Origin: Paenibacillus tarimensis
Lineage (GTDB): Bacteria > Bacillota > Bacilli > Paenibacillales > Paenibacillaceae
Assembly (NCBI RefSeq): GCF_021532315.1
Contig: NZ_JAKGAO010000024.1
Location: 62,001 to 126,000, forward strand
Direction: 5' to 3'
DNA length: 64,000 bases
The position numbers and the translations under genes were made by a program. The notes below the pieces were generated by a model. It saw only the letters and a list, made by a program, of their open reading frames with translations. It searched no databases and had not been told where the DNA came from. Shown in pieces: positions 37,610 through 50,037 of the stretch (positions within the stretch are counted from its first letter, which is position 1; every line of letters begins with the position of its first letter).

Positions 37610-39151
37610 TTATTTCTTGATCAGCAGGGAAGTTCCGGTCATTTCCGCCGGCTTCTGCAGCTGCATCAAATCAAGGATGGTAGGGGCGATATCCGCCAAA
37701 ATGCCGCCTTCACGCAGGGATACGTTCTTATCCGTAACAATGAACGGCACTGGATTCGTCGTATGGGCAGTATGCGGCCGGCCCAATTCATCGAATACAA
37801 GATCAGCGTTGCCGTGATCCGCCGTGATAATACATACGCCTCCCTTGGACAGCACCGCTTCGACTACTTTACCGACACACTCATCCGTTGCTTCCACCGC
37901 TTTGATTGTCGGTTCAAGAAGACCCGAATGCCCAACCATGTCCGGATTAGCAAAGTTCAGGATAATCGCATCGTGATTTTCGGCCTCAATTTCCTTAACG
38001 GCTGCTTCAGCTACTTCGTAAGCGCTCATTTCAGGCTGCAGATCATAAGTAGCAACCTTCGGCGAATTGATCAGAATCCGGGTCTCGCCCGGAAGCTCGA
38101 CATCACGGCCGCCGCTGAAGAAGAACGTAACATGCGGGTACTTCTCCGTCTCGGCAATCCGCAGCTGCTTCTTGTTGTTCTGAACCAGCACTTCACCTAG
38201 TGTATTATCAAGGTTCTTCGGCTTATAAGCAACGAAGCCGCCTACCGATTCGCTGAACAAGGTCAAGCATACGAAATACAGGTTCTCGGGATGATTGTCG
38301 CCCCGCTCGAATCCGCGAAAATCGCTGTTCGTGAACACTTGAGACAGCTGAATCGCACGGTCCGGCCGGAAGTTAAAGAAAATAACCGCGTCTTCCGACT
38401 CTACTAGCCCGACAGGCTTGCCGTCGTCTCCGACGATTACAGTCGGCATGACAAACTCATCGAATACCGATTTCTCGTAGGATTCCTCTACTGCCTTCAC
38501 CGGGTCTGTGTATTCAGGGCCTTCGCCGTACACCATAGCTCGGTAGGATTTCTCCACCCGTTCCCAGCGCTTGTCACGGTCCATTGCGTAATAACGACCT
38601 TGAACCGTTGCAATCTTGCCAATGCCCACTTCTTTAATCTTCGCTTGAAGCGCCTGCAGATAAGTCTTCGCACTATCTGGTGCCACATCGCGGCCATCAA
38701 GAAAAGCGTGGATATAGACCTCTGTCAGTCCTTCCTTCTTGGCAAGCTCCAGAATAGCGAACAGATGAGAAATGTGGCTATGTACGCCACCGTCAGACAG
38801 GAGTCCGTACAGATGAAGCTTCTTGTTAAACGCTTTGACATGCTTGATGGCACCAAGCATTGTATCATTCTCAAAGAACTCGCCATCGCGGATTGACTTG
38901 CTGATCCGGGTCAGGTCCTGGTACACAATACGTCCTGCACCAATGTTGAGATGGCCTACTTCAGAGTTGCCCATCTGACCTTCCGGCAGACCGACCGCCT
39001 CTCCGCAAGCGGTAAGTGTCGTGTTCGGGTATGTTTGCAGGTAACGGTCATAATTCGGCTTATTCGCTTGGGCAACGGCATTGCCATGCTCTTCGCCGCG
39101 CAGCCCAAAGCCGTCCATAATAATTAAGGCTACAGGTCTAGGTACTGCCAT
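37610..39151 (-). CDS. gpmI: 2,3-bisphosphoglycerate-independent phosphoglycerate mutase
   Basis: A 513-residue GpmI that interconverts 3- and 2-phosphoglycerate with bound manganese. It has the metal/phosphoserine segments [11 protein letters not shown] and [15 protein letters not shown] (the Ser that carries phosphate) and the distal [11 protein letters not shown]. The ATG at 39151 follows the tpiA stop by one base, and the GAGGGGG site lies inside the end of tpiA. The much longer open frame upstream is only overlap with tpiA. In spore formers this enzyme's pH and Mn dependence matters for 3-PGA storage. Confidence 0.97.
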   Translation of the reverse strand: MAVPRPVALIIMDGFGLRGEEHGNAVAQANKPNYDRYLQTYPNTTLTACGEAVGLPEGQMGNSEVGHLNIGAGRIVYQDLTRISKSIRDGEFFENDTMLGAIKHVKAFNKKLHLYGLLSDGGVHSHISHLFAILELAKKEGLTEVYIHAFLDGRDVAPDSAKTYLQALQAKIKEVGIGKIATVQGRYYAMDRDKRWERVEKSYRAMVYGEGPEYTDPVKAVEESYEKSVFDEFVMPTVIVGDDGKPVGLVESEDAVIFFNFRPDRAIQLSQVFTNSDFRGFERGDNHPENLYFVCLTLFSESVGGFVAYKPKNLDNTLGEVLVQNNKKQLRIAETEKYPHVTFFFSGGRDVELPGETRILINSPKVATYDLQPEMSAYEVAEAAVKEIEAENHDAIILNFANPDMVGHSGLLEPTIKAVEATDECVGKVVEAVLSKGGVCIITADHGNADLVFDELGRPHTAHTTNPVPFIVTDKNVSLREGGILADIAPTILDLMQLQKPAEMTGTSLLIKK

Positions 39152-39152
39152 C

Positions 39153-39905
39153 TTACTTGGCCCCCTCGACCAGCGCGATATAAGAAGCCGGCTCCAAGCT
39201 GGCGCCGCCAACAAGCGCGCCGTCAATATTCGACTCAGCCATATATTCAGCAATGTTGTTCGGCTTCACGCTGCCGCCGTATTGAATGCGAACCGCTGCT
39301 GCCGCCTCTTCGCCGAATTGCCCTTTCACTACATCACGGATATAAGCGATAACGTCCTCAGCATCCGTTGCCGTAGAAGACTTGCCCGTACCGATTGCCC
39401 AGATTGGCTCGTAGGCAATAACGGTTTGTGCAGCCTGCTCGGCAGTCAATCCTTTCAGCGCCGCTTCGGTCTGTACTTTACAAACTTCCTTCGTGTGGCC
39501 GGCTTCACGCTCTTCCAGCTTCTCGCCAACACATACGATCGGTGTAAGACCACACTTGAATGCTGCCTGCGTCTTCTTGTTTACGATTTCGTCTGTTTCC
39601 GCAAAGTAGGCACGGCGTTCAGAGTGGCCCAGGATTACATACTTAACACCCAGCTCCTTCAGCATAGCACCGCTGATCTCGCCCGTGAAGGCTCCGCTCT
39701 CTTCGTAGTGCATGTTCTGGGCGCCGATCGCTATCGATGTGCCTTTCGCCGCCTCAACCAAAGCCGGAAGATTCGTAAACGGTGCGCAGATAACGCTCTC
39801 CACGCCATCAACCTCTGCCTTGCCCTTCACTTCTGCGAAGAACGAAGTCGCTTCGGCTACCGTCTTAAACATTTTCCAGTTGCCAGCAATAATCGGTTTT
39901 CTCAT
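39153..39905 (-). CDS. tpiA: Triosephosphate isomerase
   Basis: A 250-residue TIM barrel interconverting dihydroxyacetone phosphate and glyceraldehyde 3-phosphate. Catalytic residues are Lys in GNWKM, His in ILGHSERR and Glu in [11 protein letters not shown]; the phosphate-binding GGSVKPNN and GALVGGASL are present. Located between pgk and gpmI. Confidence 0.98.
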   Translation of the reverse strand: MRKPIIAGNWKMFKTVAEATSFFAEVKGKAEVDGVESVICAPFTNLPALVEAAKGTSIAIGAQNMHYEESGAFTGEISGAMLKELGVKYVILGHSERRAYFAETDEIVNKKTQAAFKCGLTPIVCVGEKLEEREAGHTKEVCKVQTEAALKGLTAEQAAQTVIAYEPIWAIGTGKSSTATDAEDVIAYIRDVVKGQFGEEAAAAVRIQYGGSVKPNNIAEYMAESNIDGALVGGASLEPASYIALVEGAK

Positions 39906-40068
39906 GTCCGGGTATTCTCCTTCGCTTCGCTCCCCCGCCAGGTTCCGATAACATCATGACCGCTCTACGCAGCAGACCGCCCGGATGCCCGCTGCTGCCA
40001 GCGGGAGCCGGACGTCTCCCTGATCACTGTCTATGAAACCGGAACTTTAACTGCGGGGTTACGGATTT

Positions 40069-41250
40069 TTACTTTTCGTTCAATGCTTCGACGCCTGGCA
40101 GCTTTTTCCCTTCCATGAATTCCAAAGAGGCACCGCCGCCTGTGGAAATATGGTCCATTTTGTCTGCCAGATGGAACTTTTCAACCGCCGCAGCGGAATC
40201 GCCGCCGCCAATTACCGTATAACCGGCTGTTTCCGCACAAGCTTGCGCTACAGCACGTGTACCATGGGAGAATGGCTCGATTTCGAATACACCCATTGGT
40301 CCATTCCATACAACCAGCTTGGAATTCTTGATGGTCTCTGCGTAGATTTCACGAGTCTTAGGACCGATGTCAATGCCTTCCCATTCCGCCGGGATGCTGT
40401 CAATGCTTACAACCTGAGTGTTGGCACTGGCACTGAAATCGTCTGCCACTACGATGTCTACAGGCAGCAGCAAATTCTTGCCCATCTCTTTCGCTTTATC
40501 AATGAAGCCAAGGGCAAGGTCGAGCTTCTCATTATCCACGAGAGATTTTCCGATCTCATGGCCTTGACCTTTCAGGAATGTATAGGTCAGACCGCCGCCG
40601 ATAATCACGTTGTCTGCAATTTCAAGCATTTTGTTGATTACGTCGATCTTATCTTTAACTTTTGAACCGCCCACAATTGCTGTGAAAGGACGATCCGGAT
40701 TGTTCAGCGCTTTGCCAAGAACAGACAGCTCCCTCTCCATCAGCAGACCGGATACAGCCGGCAGATGACGAGCGATGCCCTCTGTGGATGCATGAGCGCG
40801 GTGAGCCGCACCAAAGGCATCGTTCACATAGAGATCTGCAAGCTCAGCAAACGATTTGGCAAGCTCAGGATCATTCTTCTCTTCACCTGCGTAGAAACGG
40901 ACATTCTCGAGCAGCAGCACGTCACCGTCTTTCAGTTCGGCAACCTCGGCTTTAACCGCATCGCCAACTGCTTCATCAGCTTTAGCAACCGGCTTGCCAA
41001 GCAGCTCGGACAAACGCGCAGCCGCAGGCGTTAGGCGCAATTCTTCTACAACCTGGCCTTTTGGACGGCCCATGTGGCTCGCCAAAATAACTCTCGCGCC
41101 TTTCTCGATCAGGTACTTGATCGTTGGCAGCGTTTCACGGATCCGTGTATCGTCCGTAATCGCTCCATTTTCAAGCGGCACATTAAAATCCACGCGTACG
41201 AATACGCGTTTGCCGGCTACTTCTACGTCTCTGACACTTTTCTTGTTCAT
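40069..41250 (-). CDS. pgk: Phosphoglycerate kinase
   Basis: A 393-residue PGK producing ATP and 3-phosphoglycerate from 1,3-bisphosphoglycerate. [11 protein letters not shown] (signature), SHMGRPKG, the hinge region and the ATP-binding [10 protein letters not shown] and [14 protein letters not shown] are intact. An AGGAGG site precedes the ATG. Gaps of about 160-180 bases flank it inside the operon; they contain GC-rich repeats but no clear terminators. Confidence 0.98.
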   Translation of the reverse strand: MNKKSVRDVEVAGKRVFVRVDFNVPLENGAITDDTRIRETLPTIKYLIEKGARVILASHMGRPKGQVVEELRLTPAAARLSELLGKPVAKADEAVGDAVKAEVAELKDGDVLLLENVRFYAGEEKNDPELAKSFAELADLYVNDAFGAAHRAHASTEGIARHLPAVSGLLMERELSVLGKALNNPDRPFTAIVGGSKVKDKIDVINKMLEIADNVIIGGGLTYTFLKGQGHEIGKSLVDNEKLDLALGFIDKAKEMGKNLLLPVDIVVADDFSASANTQVVSIDSIPAEWEGIDIGPKTREIYAETIKNSKLVVWNGPMGVFEIEPFSHGTRAVAQACAETAGYTVIGGGDSAAAVEKFHLADKMDHISTGGGASLEFMEGKKLPGVEALNEK

Positions 41251-41427
41251 CGTAGGTTCCTCCTCGATTTTGCCTGTTGCCTAGCTATGCAGCATCTGCA
41301 AGTAATATAGGGATCCCCGGACAACCTTAGGGATGCCCGGAGGGATAAGTTGAACCTTGGCTAACGAAGGAAGAGGAGCACGTTCAAGCCGCCTCTCCCC
41401 TTACAGCCCCGTTAACCCAATATGTTA

Positions 41428-43580
<2,153 letters not shown>

Positions 43581-43620
43581 CTTCCTGTTCACTCCAAGCG
43601 GATTTATTCCCTGCTAACTG

Positions 43621-43656
43621 GACGTTTTTTGTCCCGGGTACTATTTTTGAGTCCCA
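43621..43656 (-). promoter_or_regulatory. CggR operator
   Basis: Minus strand: TGGGAC-N6-ATAG-N4-CGGGAC-N6-CGTC. The spacing is exactly that of the B. subtilis operator CGGGAC-N6-TGTC-N4 repeated twice; the second half-site is near-perfect and the first is degenerate. It lies just downstream of the promoter, in roadblock position. Confidence 0.85.
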
Positions 43657-43661
43657 CCGCA

Positions 43662-43690
43662 ATTGTACCCAACTTCTATAAAATGCGCAA
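43662..43690 (-). promoter_or_regulatory. Promoter of the glycolytic operon
   Basis: TTGCGC (43690-43685), 17 bases, TACAAT (43667-43662) on the minus strand, directly before the CggR operator. Confidence 0.7.
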
Positions 43691-43808
43691 GCGAGTTAGC
43701 CTTTATGTAACCGCTTGCCTTAATTATTTTTGGTAAATAATTATTTTGGTGCTCTTAGCTTGCATTTTAATCGTCTATCGCATATAATAAATCTCGCTGT
43801 TACTATAC

Positions 43809-43883
43809 GCGCCCGTGGTCCAATGGATATGACGTAGGCCTCCGGAGCCTGAGATCTAGGTTCGATTCCTAGCGGGCGCGCCA
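43809..43883 (+). tRNA. tRNA-Arg (anticodon CCG)
   Basis: A 75-nt cloverleaf with encoded CCA. The acceptor GCGCCCG pairs with CGGGCGC; the anticodon arm TAGGC-CTCCGGA-GCCTG presents CCG; the T-arm is CTAGG-TTCGATT-CCTAG. A single tRNA on the plus strand between the glycolytic promoter and clpP. Confidence 0.95.
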
Positions 43884-43928
43884 CTATATTTTTTTCTTCA
43901 TATTTGAATGTAAGAAAACTGTCCTAAT

Positions 43929-43948
43929 CGGCCCTGGCCGTTTTTTTT
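43929..43948 (+). terminator. Terminator of tRNA-Arg
   Basis: Short CGGC-CCTG-GCCG stem followed by eight T, about 45 bases after the tRNA. Confidence 0.65.
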
Positions 43949-43958
43949 ATATACCATG

Positions 43959-43998
43959 TTTGACTATCTTTGACTTTTGATTCGGAATCCGCTATTAT
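43959..43998 (+). promoter_or_regulatory. CtsR box overlapping the clpP promoter
   Basis: TTTGACT-atc-TTTGACT at 43959-43975 is the reverse complement of AGTCAAA-N3-AGTCAAA, the CtsR heptamer direct repeat. The second heptamer contains the -35 TTGACT, followed by a 17-base spacer and TATTAT at 43993-43998. Repression of clpP by CtsR at normal temperature is the expected outcome. Confidence 0.85.
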
Positions 43999-44054
43999 GG
44001 GGATAACTCAGATAGCTGAACTAACATTTCAAATCTTGACTGGAGGGAACACTT

Positions 44055-44642
44055 GTGGATATGAACTTTGTACCAATGGTAATTGAGCAGAACAATCGCG
44101 GAGAACGAGCCTATGATATTTACTCCAGGCTTCTCAAGGACCGTATTATCTTTCTCGGTACCGGAGTAAACGACGTAGTCGCCAACTCTATTATTGCGCA
44201 GTTGCTGTTCCTTGCTGCCGATGATCCGGAACGGGATATCAGCCTTTACATTAATAGTCCAGGCGGTTCCATTACGGCGGGGATGGCAATTTATGATACC
44301 ATGCAGTTCATCAAGCCGGATGTATCCACAATTTGTGTAGGTATGGCCGCCTCCATGGGAGCCTTCCTGCTAGCGGCCGGTGCTAAGGGCAAGCGCCTTG
44401 CACTGCCTAATAGTGAAGTCATGATTCATCAGCCGCTTGGCGGAGCCGAAGGCCAAGCCAGCGACATCGAAATCCGTGCCAGACGCATCCTGAAGATGCG
44501 TGACAAGCTGAACGGCATTCTGGCAGAGCGTACAGGCCAGCCGCTCAGCCGCATTGAGAAGGATACGGACCGCGATTACTTTATGAGTGCAGAAGAAGCA
44601 ATGACATACGGCCTCGTAGATAAAGTAATCGAAAAAATTTAA
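44055..44642 (+). CDS. clpP: ATP-dependent Clp protease proteolytic subunit
   Basis: A 195-residue ClpP. Catalytic Ser in [11 protein letters not shown], His in MIHQPLGG, Asp in the EKDTDRDYF region; [18 protein letters not shown] lines the barrel. It assembles as two heptameric rings and degrades proteins fed by ClpC/ClpX. GTG start with a GGAGGG site 8 bases before. Single gene with CtsR box and terminator. Confidence 0.98.
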   Translation: MDMNFVPMVIEQNNRGERAYDIYSRLLKDRIIFLGTGVNDVVANSIIAQLLFLAADDPERDISLYINSPGGSITAGMAIYDTMQFIKPDVSTICVGMAASMGAFLLAAGAKGKRLALPNSEVMIHQPLGGAEGQASDIEIRARRILKMRDKLNGILAERTGQPLSRIEKDTDRDYFMSAEEAMTYGLVDKVIEKI

Positions 44643-44676
44643 CTCCAGCCTCCAGCATCAGTGCTCATATGAAAAA

Positions 44677-44702
44677 AAGCCCCCTGCTTGGGGGCTTTTT
44701 TA
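44677..44702 (+). terminator. Terminator of clpP
   Basis: AAGCCCCC-tgctt-GGGGGCTT followed by a T-run. Confidence 0.93.
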
Positions 44703-44880
44703 TTTAATCGCTGATGAGCCTCGTCTTTTATCACACTTTTTACATAATGTCAACAAATTTTCGCAAGATGAAATGCCAACCACAACGCTATCATGACATG
44801 TTATGATTAACACAAGTCAACCTGCCATATTAATACAGCAATAGGTAGGTTTTTGAAAACGAATTTTTGGAGTGCTGCTT

Positions 44881-45180
44881 ATGCGTTTTTCAAACCCTTT
44901 TCTGACCATGCGAAGTTATATTAAAGAATACGAGCCCCTTGGAAAAGCTGGTTCGGCCAGTCGCACGGTTGCATTTAATCAGGGCCACAGGCCGGTCGAT
45001 TCAACGAGCATGCAGTCACAGGATAAGTCCCTGCTGCTGCTGCCTCTCAATGATGATCATCTGCTGGAAGTTTATCATGAAGCAAAAGCGATGAATCTGT
45101 CAGTTGAATTTATTGAACTGATTGAAGACGCTTTAAGGATGCGTAATATTGAGCTGGATCTGCCGCAAGCCCATTCCTAA
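44881..45180 (+). CDS. sda: Sda-type sporulation kinase inhibitor with N-terminal extension
   Basis: The last 45 residues (LLPLNDDHLLEVYHEAKAMN, then VEFIELIEDALRMRNIEL) match Sda, the small helical-hairpin inhibitor of sporulation histidine kinases that delays sporulation when replication is disturbed. B. subtilis Sda is about 46-52 residues, whereas the frame here reads 99 residues from ATG 44881, which has a GGAG site 8 bases upstream. The extra N-terminus (MRFSNPFLTMRSYIKEY...) is polar and unrecognised. An internal ATG at 45010 would give a classical-length Sda but has no ribosome site. Two terminators follow. Confidence 0.8.
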   Translation: MRFSNPFLTMRSYIKEYEPLGKAGSASRTVAFNQGHRPVDSTSMQSQDKSLLLLPLNDDHLLEVYHEAKAMNLSVEFIELIEDALRMRNIELDLPQAHS

Positions 45181-45187
45181 TTGATAA

Positions 45188-45220
45188 CGCTGCCTGGTCA
45201 TATCGGGCAGCTGTTTTTGT
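45188..45220 (+). terminator. Terminator of sda
   Basis: GCTGCC...GGCAGC stem with a TGTTTTTGTTTTT tail. Confidence 0.8.
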
Positions 45221-45240
45221 TTTTATATTGCCTTTAACCT

Positions 45241-45277
45241 AAACAAAAAGCACCCGCTTAACGGGTGCTTTTTGTTT
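45241..45277. terminator. Bidirectional terminator between sda and the HPr gene
   Basis: A perfect 16-bp inverted repeat AAACAAAAAGCACCCG / CGGGTGCTTTTTGTTT with loop CTTAA; T-runs read both ways. Confidence 0.93.
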
Positions 45278-45281
45278 AGGA

Positions 45282-45551
45282 TTATTGGTTCTCCAGTTCT
45301 TCCTTGCTGACAAGGTTGACTAAAGCGGTTACAGCCTGTTCAGCATCCGAACCTTCTGCACTTATGAATACTTCAGTGCCCGTGCTGATTGCAAGACTCA
45401 TGATACCCATAATCGATTTCGCATTTACTTTCTTGTCATCCTTCTCCACGAAAACCTCGGAAGAAAATTTATTAGCTTCCTGCACGAATAATGCCGCTGG
45501 CCTTGCGTGCAGGCCTGTTTTCAATCGAACGACAACCGGTTGTTTTGTCAT
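45282..45551 (-). CDS. HPr-family phosphocarrier at the crh locus
   Basis: An 89-residue HPr-fold protein. The N-terminal active-site loop reads RLKTGLHARPA with the phosphorylatable His; the regulatory Ser lies in KKVNAKSIMGIMSL. Gene order whiA-yvcK-rapZ next to it matches the B. subtilis crh locus, but Crh has Gln in place of the active His, so this protein could act both in PTS phosphotransfer and, when Ser-phosphorylated by HprK, as CcpA corepressor. The ATG at 45551 follows GGGGG by 7 bases. A terminator lies right behind it. Confidence 0.9.
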   Translation of the reverse strand: MTKQPVVVRLKTGLHARPAALFVQEANKFSSEVFVEKDDKKVNAKSIMGIMSLAISTGTEVFISAEGSDAEQAVTALVNLVSKEELENQ

Positions 45552-45795
45552 GTCCATACCCCCTATACAAATTCGCTGATTCTTTCTTATGCGTAAACAG
45601 ACAAAATCCAACAGATTATTGGAAAAGCTGTTCTCCGGTTCCAGACCTGCAGTAATACAAGCGAAGTAATAAGCAAGACCTATTCCTCTATGTATCTACC
45701 TGCCTACAGCCCTTGGCAATGATTATGCCGCGGTGCCGCTCACTGGTCTTTTTGCATTATTATATCATTAAATAAACGCCCCGACTAGGCATCGT

Positions 45796-46725
45796 CTATC
45801 CGTTCCTTATTTTTTCGGCCATTTCATCGATTTTACGCAATCTGTGATTCACACCGGATTTGCTGACGGAACCTTTGAGCAGATCGCCAACTTCCTTCAG
45901 ATTCATGTCCGGATGAGCCAGGCGAATTTCAGCTACCTCCCGCAGCTTCTCCGGCAAGTTTTCGAGACCGATCTCCTTTTGCAGCAGCTTGATATTGTCG
46001 ATCTGCCGGACTGCTGCACCAATCGTCTTGTTTAAGTTCGCTGTCTCACAATTCACGATGCGGTTAACGGAATTACGCATGTCCCGCATGATACGGACAT
46101 CTTCAAATTTGAACAGCGCCTGGTGGGCCCCTATGATGTTGAGCAGCTCAATAATCTTCTCGCCCTCTTTAATATAGAAGATAAAGCCTTTCTTCCGCTC
46201 AATACAACGGGCATTCAGCTCAAACGTATTAGCGAGCTCGACCAGCGCCTGACAATGCTCTTCATACATACAGGCTATTTCCAGATGATAAGAGGAACCT
46301 TCGGGGTTATTAACGGAACCTCCTGCTAGAAAGGCACCGCGCAAATAAGAACGTCTGCAGCAGGACTTCCTGATCATAGCTTGATCTATACCCTGATTAA
46401 AGACAAACCCCTCTGAAACAATATTCAGCTCCGAAAGGATTTCCTGTACCTTAGCCGGAATACGGACAATATAAACGTTGTTTTTCTTCAGCCGCATTTT
46501 TTTGCGGACAAGCAGCTCTGTATGCACCTCGAACTGTTTCTTGACAAGCGTATAGATTCTCCTTGCAATTGCTGCATTTTCCGTTGAGATATCAAGGATG
46601 ACCTTTCGGCTGGACAGCTGAACCGAACCGTTCATGCGGATCAGAGCCGATAATTCCGCCATCTCGCAGCAGGGCTCTGATTCCACCATCGTCAGTTCTT
46701 TTTTGGTTTGCGCCGCAAAGGACAC
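45796..46725 (-). CDS. whiA: DNA-binding protein WhiA
   Basis: A 309-residue WhiA: an N-terminal LAGLIDADG-homing-endonuclease-like domain without nuclease residues ([20 protein letters not shown]) and a C-terminal HTH ([28 protein letters not shown]). In Firmicutes it influences chromosome segregation and cell division. GTG start with a GAGGTG site. It follows yvcK by 6 bases, so they are cotranscribed. Confidence 0.96.
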   Translation of the reverse strand: MSFAAQTKKELTMVESEPCCEMAELSALIRMNGSVQLSSRKVILDISTENAAIARRIYTLVKKQFEVHTELLVRKKMRLKKNNVYIVRIPAKVQEILSELNIVSEGFVFNQGIDQAMIRKSCCRRSYLRGAFLAGGSVNNPEGSSYHLEIACMYEEHCQALVELANTFELNARCIERKKGFIFYIKEGEKIIELLNIIGAHQALFKFEDVRIMRDMRNSVNRIVNCETANLNKTIGAAVRQIDNIKLLQKEIGLENLPEKLREVAEIRLAHPDMNLKEVGDLLKGSVSKSGVNHRLRKIDEMAEKIRNG

Positions 46726-46731
46726 TGCTCT

Positions 46732-47721
46732 TCACCTCTTCCTGGCCATCCAGTTTTCCACCAGCTGATAAATATGACGGCTTAACCGGGCGGCATCATG
46801 CCGCAGGTAAGTCCGGAACATCAACAGCCGGTCCGCAACGATTTTGAGATTTCGCCCGGCAAGCTTATCGGAATCCACTGCGACAGCTTCTGCACCTTCT
46901 TCCGCATACTTGGCTAGCACGGGGGCGGGAATCTCACCATTATTAACAATTACGTAATCAAACAGCGAGCTGCCTACATGCTCTTCAATTGCATCCAAAT
47001 GATCGGAGACCGTGTAGCCGTCTGTCTCGCCAGGCTGAGTCATTACATTACAGACGAACATCTTGAGTGCCCCGGATTCAATAATGGCATCAGCAAGTGC
47101 TGGGACCAACAGGTTGGGCATAATACTCGTGTATAAGCTTCCCGGCCCAATCAGAATAGCATCCGCTTCGCGTATCGCTTCCACTGCTTCCGGAAGCGGT
47201 TCAACCAGCGGAGGCTCAATGAACACGCGTTTGATCCGGTTCCTCGCTTTGGGGATCATCGATTCACCCGTCACGATGGTTCCGTCCATCATCTCTGCCT
47301 TCAGTACCGTAGCATGTGCAGCAGCCGGAAGCACCCTTCCGCGCACGGCAAGCACTCGGCTCAACTCCCGCACTCCCGTTACAAAATCACCGGATATATC
47401 GGTAATGGCAGCCAGAATCAGGTTGCCGAGGCTATGTCCGGCAAGTCCGTTCCCATTCGAGAAGCGATAGCTAAGCAGCTGGCTCATCAATGGCTCCACA
47501 TCACTCAGCGCCAGCAGCACATTCCGGATATCTCCGGGCGGCGGCATCTGCAGCTCATTACGCAGCCTGCCTGAGCTTCCCCCGTCATCGGCAACGGTTA
47601 CGATTGCCGTAATGTCGAGCGGCTTCTCCTTAAGCCCCCTCAGCATAACAGACAGTCCTGTACCGCCTCCAATGACCACAATCTTCGGCAAGCTTATATT
47701 CCCCAATTCCTGCTGCTTCAT
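46732..47721 (-). CDS. yvcK: YvcK/CofD-like gluconeogenesis factor
   Basis: A 329-residue protein with the nucleotide-binding start IVVIGGGTGLSVMLRGLK, then VADDGGSSGRLR and GPGSLYTSIMPNLLVP, typical of YvcK (CofD superfamily). In B. subtilis it binds UDP-GlcNAc and is needed for growth on gluconeogenic carbon and for proper peptidoglycan synthesis. GAGGTGAG site. Sits between rapZ and whiA in a tight operon. Confidence 0.96.
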   Translation of the reverse strand: MKQQELGNISLPKIVVIGGGTGLSVMLRGLKEKPLDITAIVTVADDGGSSGRLRNELQMPPPGDIRNVLLALSDVEPLMSQLLSYRFSNGNGLAGHSLGNLILAAITDISGDFVTGVRELSRVLAVRGRVLPAAAHATVLKAEMMDGTIVTGESMIPKARNRIKRVFIEPPLVEPLPEAVEAIREADAILIGPGSLYTSIMPNLLVPALADAIIESGALKMFVCNVMTQPGETDGYTVSDHLDAIEEHVGSSLFDYVIVNNGEIPAPVLAKYAEEGAEAVAVDSDKLAGRNLKIVADRLLMFRTYLRHDAARLSRHIYQLVENWMARKR

Positions 47722-47733
47722 CCACTCACCTCA

Positions 47734-48621
47734 TTAATGTCGGTCGCGCTCCGAGTCCCGGTGACTCACACGGACGACTTCCGTGTCACTATTGCCAAGC
47801 ATCCGTCCCAAATATTCCGCAATAGCTACCGACCTGTGCTTGCCACCTGTACAGCCAATCCCGACTACCAGCTGGCTCTTGCCTTCCTTCTCATACATAG
47901 GAAGAAGATAATGCAGCATATCTAGCAGCTTTGATAAAAACGTTTGTGTCTCCGGCCACTTCATCACGTAATCATAGACTTCGGGATTTTGTCCGGTATT
48001 CGGCCGGAGATGATCAACGTAGTGGGGATTAGGAAGAAAACGGCAGTCAAAAATTAGATCAGCATCAATCGGAATACCATACTTATAGCCGAAAGACGTG
48101 ACGTTAACTGAAAAGGAGCGATGTCCTGTATTGGTGAAGCTGGAGACAATTCTTTCCTTCAGCTTGGCGGGTTTGAGGCTGCTTGTATCGATAACCTGTG
48201 TAGCCATCCCCTTCAGCTCTTCCAGCAGGCGGCGTTCGAGCTTGATACCCTCAAGCGGCAAGCCTTCCGGTGCGAGCGGATGACGGCGTCGGCTTTCCTT
48301 ATAACGCTGTACCAGCACATTATCGGTTGCATCGAGGAATAGAATTTCAAAGCTGATGGTATAATGCTCTCTTAAGTAATGAAGCGATTCGGCAAGTGCG
48401 GTAAAGAACTCACGACCGCGCAGATCGATAACGAGGGCCACCTTGCCAATTTTGCCATTGGATGATTCAATCAGCTCGGCGAATTTGGGGATTAACACAG
48501 GCGGCAGATTATCCACACAGAAGAATCCCAAATCCTCCAGACTTTGCACAGCTATTGTTTTCCCCGCACCGGACATACCGGTGATGATGACAAGCTTCGC
48601 TACGGCAGTTCCTTTCTCCAT
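47734..48621 (-). CDS. rapZ: RNase adapter RapZ/YvcJ-type nucleotide-binding protein
   Basis: A 295-residue P-loop protein: Walker A GMSGAGKT near residue 15, [28 protein letters not shown], and the C-terminal [18 protein letters not shown]. In E. coli the homologue guides RNase E to a small RNA; in B. subtilis YvcJ hydrolyses GTP and has links to competence, so the RNA role is not proven here. ATG 48621 has a GGAGGA site. Confidence 0.95.
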   Translation of the reverse strand: MEKGTAVAKLVIITGMSGAGKTIAVQSLEDLGFFCVDNLPPVLIPKFAELIESSNGKIGKVALVIDLRGREFFTALAESLHYLREHYTISFEILFLDATDNVLVQRYKESRRRHPLAPEGLPLEGIKLERRLLEELKGMATQVIDTSSLKPAKLKERIVSSFTNTGHRSFSVNVTSFGYKYGIPIDADLIFDCRFLPNPHYVDHLRPNTGQNPEVYDYVMKWPETQTFLSKLLDMLHYLLPMYEKEGKSQLVVGIGCTGGKHRSVAIAEYLGRMLGNSDTEVVRVSHRDSERDRH

Positions 48622-48762
48622 CGCTTGTTCCTCCTCCACTCCTGGTCCCTCTCCGGCATTTCATCAGCATAAGAGCCCTATAAGCAAGCCCAGAGCAGCC
48701 GATTGATCTGCTGCCCTGCGCAATCTCTTATCTATTACCAGCCGTTGTGACCTATAATCTGT

Positions 48763-49713
48763 CTACGAACGCAGAACCAGTCCTGCTGCTCCCACAACTC
48801 CTGCACTGTTACCGAGCTCAGCTGGAACGATCTCTACACCCTTTGTTGCCGCTTCCGGCGTATATTTAAGGAATACTTCCCGTATTTGTTCGAATAAGAA
48901 TTCTCCGGCCTTGGAGACGCCTCCGCCGATAATAAACCTCTCCGGATTAATGACAACAGCTACTACAGCCATCGACTTACCCAGATAGTAAGCTGCGCGA
49001 TTGACGATCCGCGCTGCTACCTCGTCACCCGCTTTGGCCGCATCTACTACATCCTTCGCAGTAATATCCAGCACATGAGACAGGGAAGTCTGATCGCCGC
49101 GTGCGACTGCATCCTTAGCCATGCGGATAATCCCGGTTGCAGATGATACCGTCTCCAGACATCCCATCTTACCACATCCGCATTGGATAGCTTCCAGATC
49201 CGGAACGATCGAGATATGGCCAAGCTCGCCCGCAGCTGCATTCAAGCCCTCTACAATACGGCCGTTAATGATAATCCCGCCGCCCACACCTGTACCTAGC
49301 GTGTAACATACACAGTCGGGCACGCCTCGTCCGGCACCGGCCCATGCTTCACCCAGAGCTGCGACATTTGCATCATTGTTGACATAGACGTTTTTACCCA
49401 GATGCTCCTGCAGGTAGGCCTTGAGCGGTGCATTACGCAGATTGAGATTAGGCGAGGATACGATTACTCCGTTCGGAATATCCAGGAACCCTGCGATACC
49501 AACTCCCACGCCTTCAACGTCCGCCCATGAACGACCCGTTTGCTCAACTGCCAGCCGAGCATAAGCGGCGATATTGGCTAGAATCCGTTCGCTTCCTTTA
49601 TCATTTTCGGTAGGTCCCTCATACGTATGGAGCAGAGCGCCGTCCCGGTTGCACACGCCCACTTTAATTGCCGTACCACCGACGTCCACGCCAACGTAGA
49701 TTTGTTCTGACAT
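48763..49713 (-). CDS. glcK: ROK-family glucokinase
   Basis: A 316-residue cytoplasmic glucokinase phosphorylating glucose at the 6-position. Motifs: VGVDVGGTAIKVG (ATP phosphate binding), NDANVAALGEAW (catalytic Asp), ELGHISIVPD and the ROK zinc signature CGCGKMGCLE. GAGGTGG site before the ATG and its own promoter upstream. Its placement between trxB and rapZ links sugar entry with the HPr/YvcK carbon-control cluster. Confidence 0.95.
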   Translation of the reverse strand: MSEQIYVGVDVGGTAIKVGVCNRDGALLHTYEGPTENDKGSERILANIAAYARLAVEQTGRSWADVEGVGVGIAGFLDIPNGVIVSSPNLNLRNAPLKAYLQEHLGKNVYVNNDANVAALGEAWAGAGRGVPDCVCYTLGTGVGGGIIINGRIVEGLNAAAGELGHISIVPDLEAIQCGCGKMGCLETVSSATGIIRMAKDAVARGDQTSLSHVLDITAKDVVDAAKAGDEVAARIVNRAAYYLGKSMAVVAVVINPERFIIGGGVSKAGEFLFEQIREVFLKYTPEAATKGVEIVPAELGNSAGVVGAAGLVLRS

Positions 49714-49755
49714 GAATTGGCCACCTCGATCACAAAGTTAACTGCTTCTGTACCA

Positions 49756-49784
49756 ACTATAAGCGAACACTATCATAAGGTCAA
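49756..49784 (-). promoter_or_regulatory. Promoter of glcK
   Basis: TTGACC (49784-49779), 17 bases, TATAGT (49761-49756) on the minus strand. The remaining 49785-50037 stretch holds the trxB terminator and nothing else I can support. Confidence 0.75.
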
Positions 49785-49943
49785 GAACGACAAAGCCAAG
49801 CCGGACAAGCATTTAACCAAGTTCTTCCCCTGCTGTAAACGCAATATCCGTCCAGTCGACTGCCTCTTCTTTGGGCTATGCAGCCGGCGGCTGATTCAAG
49901 GCACATGCCTCTGCAGCCCGGGCCTTCTGCCGCTGCATCATAC

Positions 49944-49975
49944 AAAAAAGCACTGCCCCGGGTCCGGGACAATGC
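49944..49975 (-). terminator. Terminator of trxB
   Basis: GCATTGTCCCG-gacc-CGGGGCAGTGC followed by TTTTTT on the minus strand. Confidence 0.9.
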
Positions 49976-50037
49976 CGCTAGGAATCCATTCATTTACTCG
50001 CCGGTTAGACTACCGGGTAAGCTTTCTGGCCAGAGTA

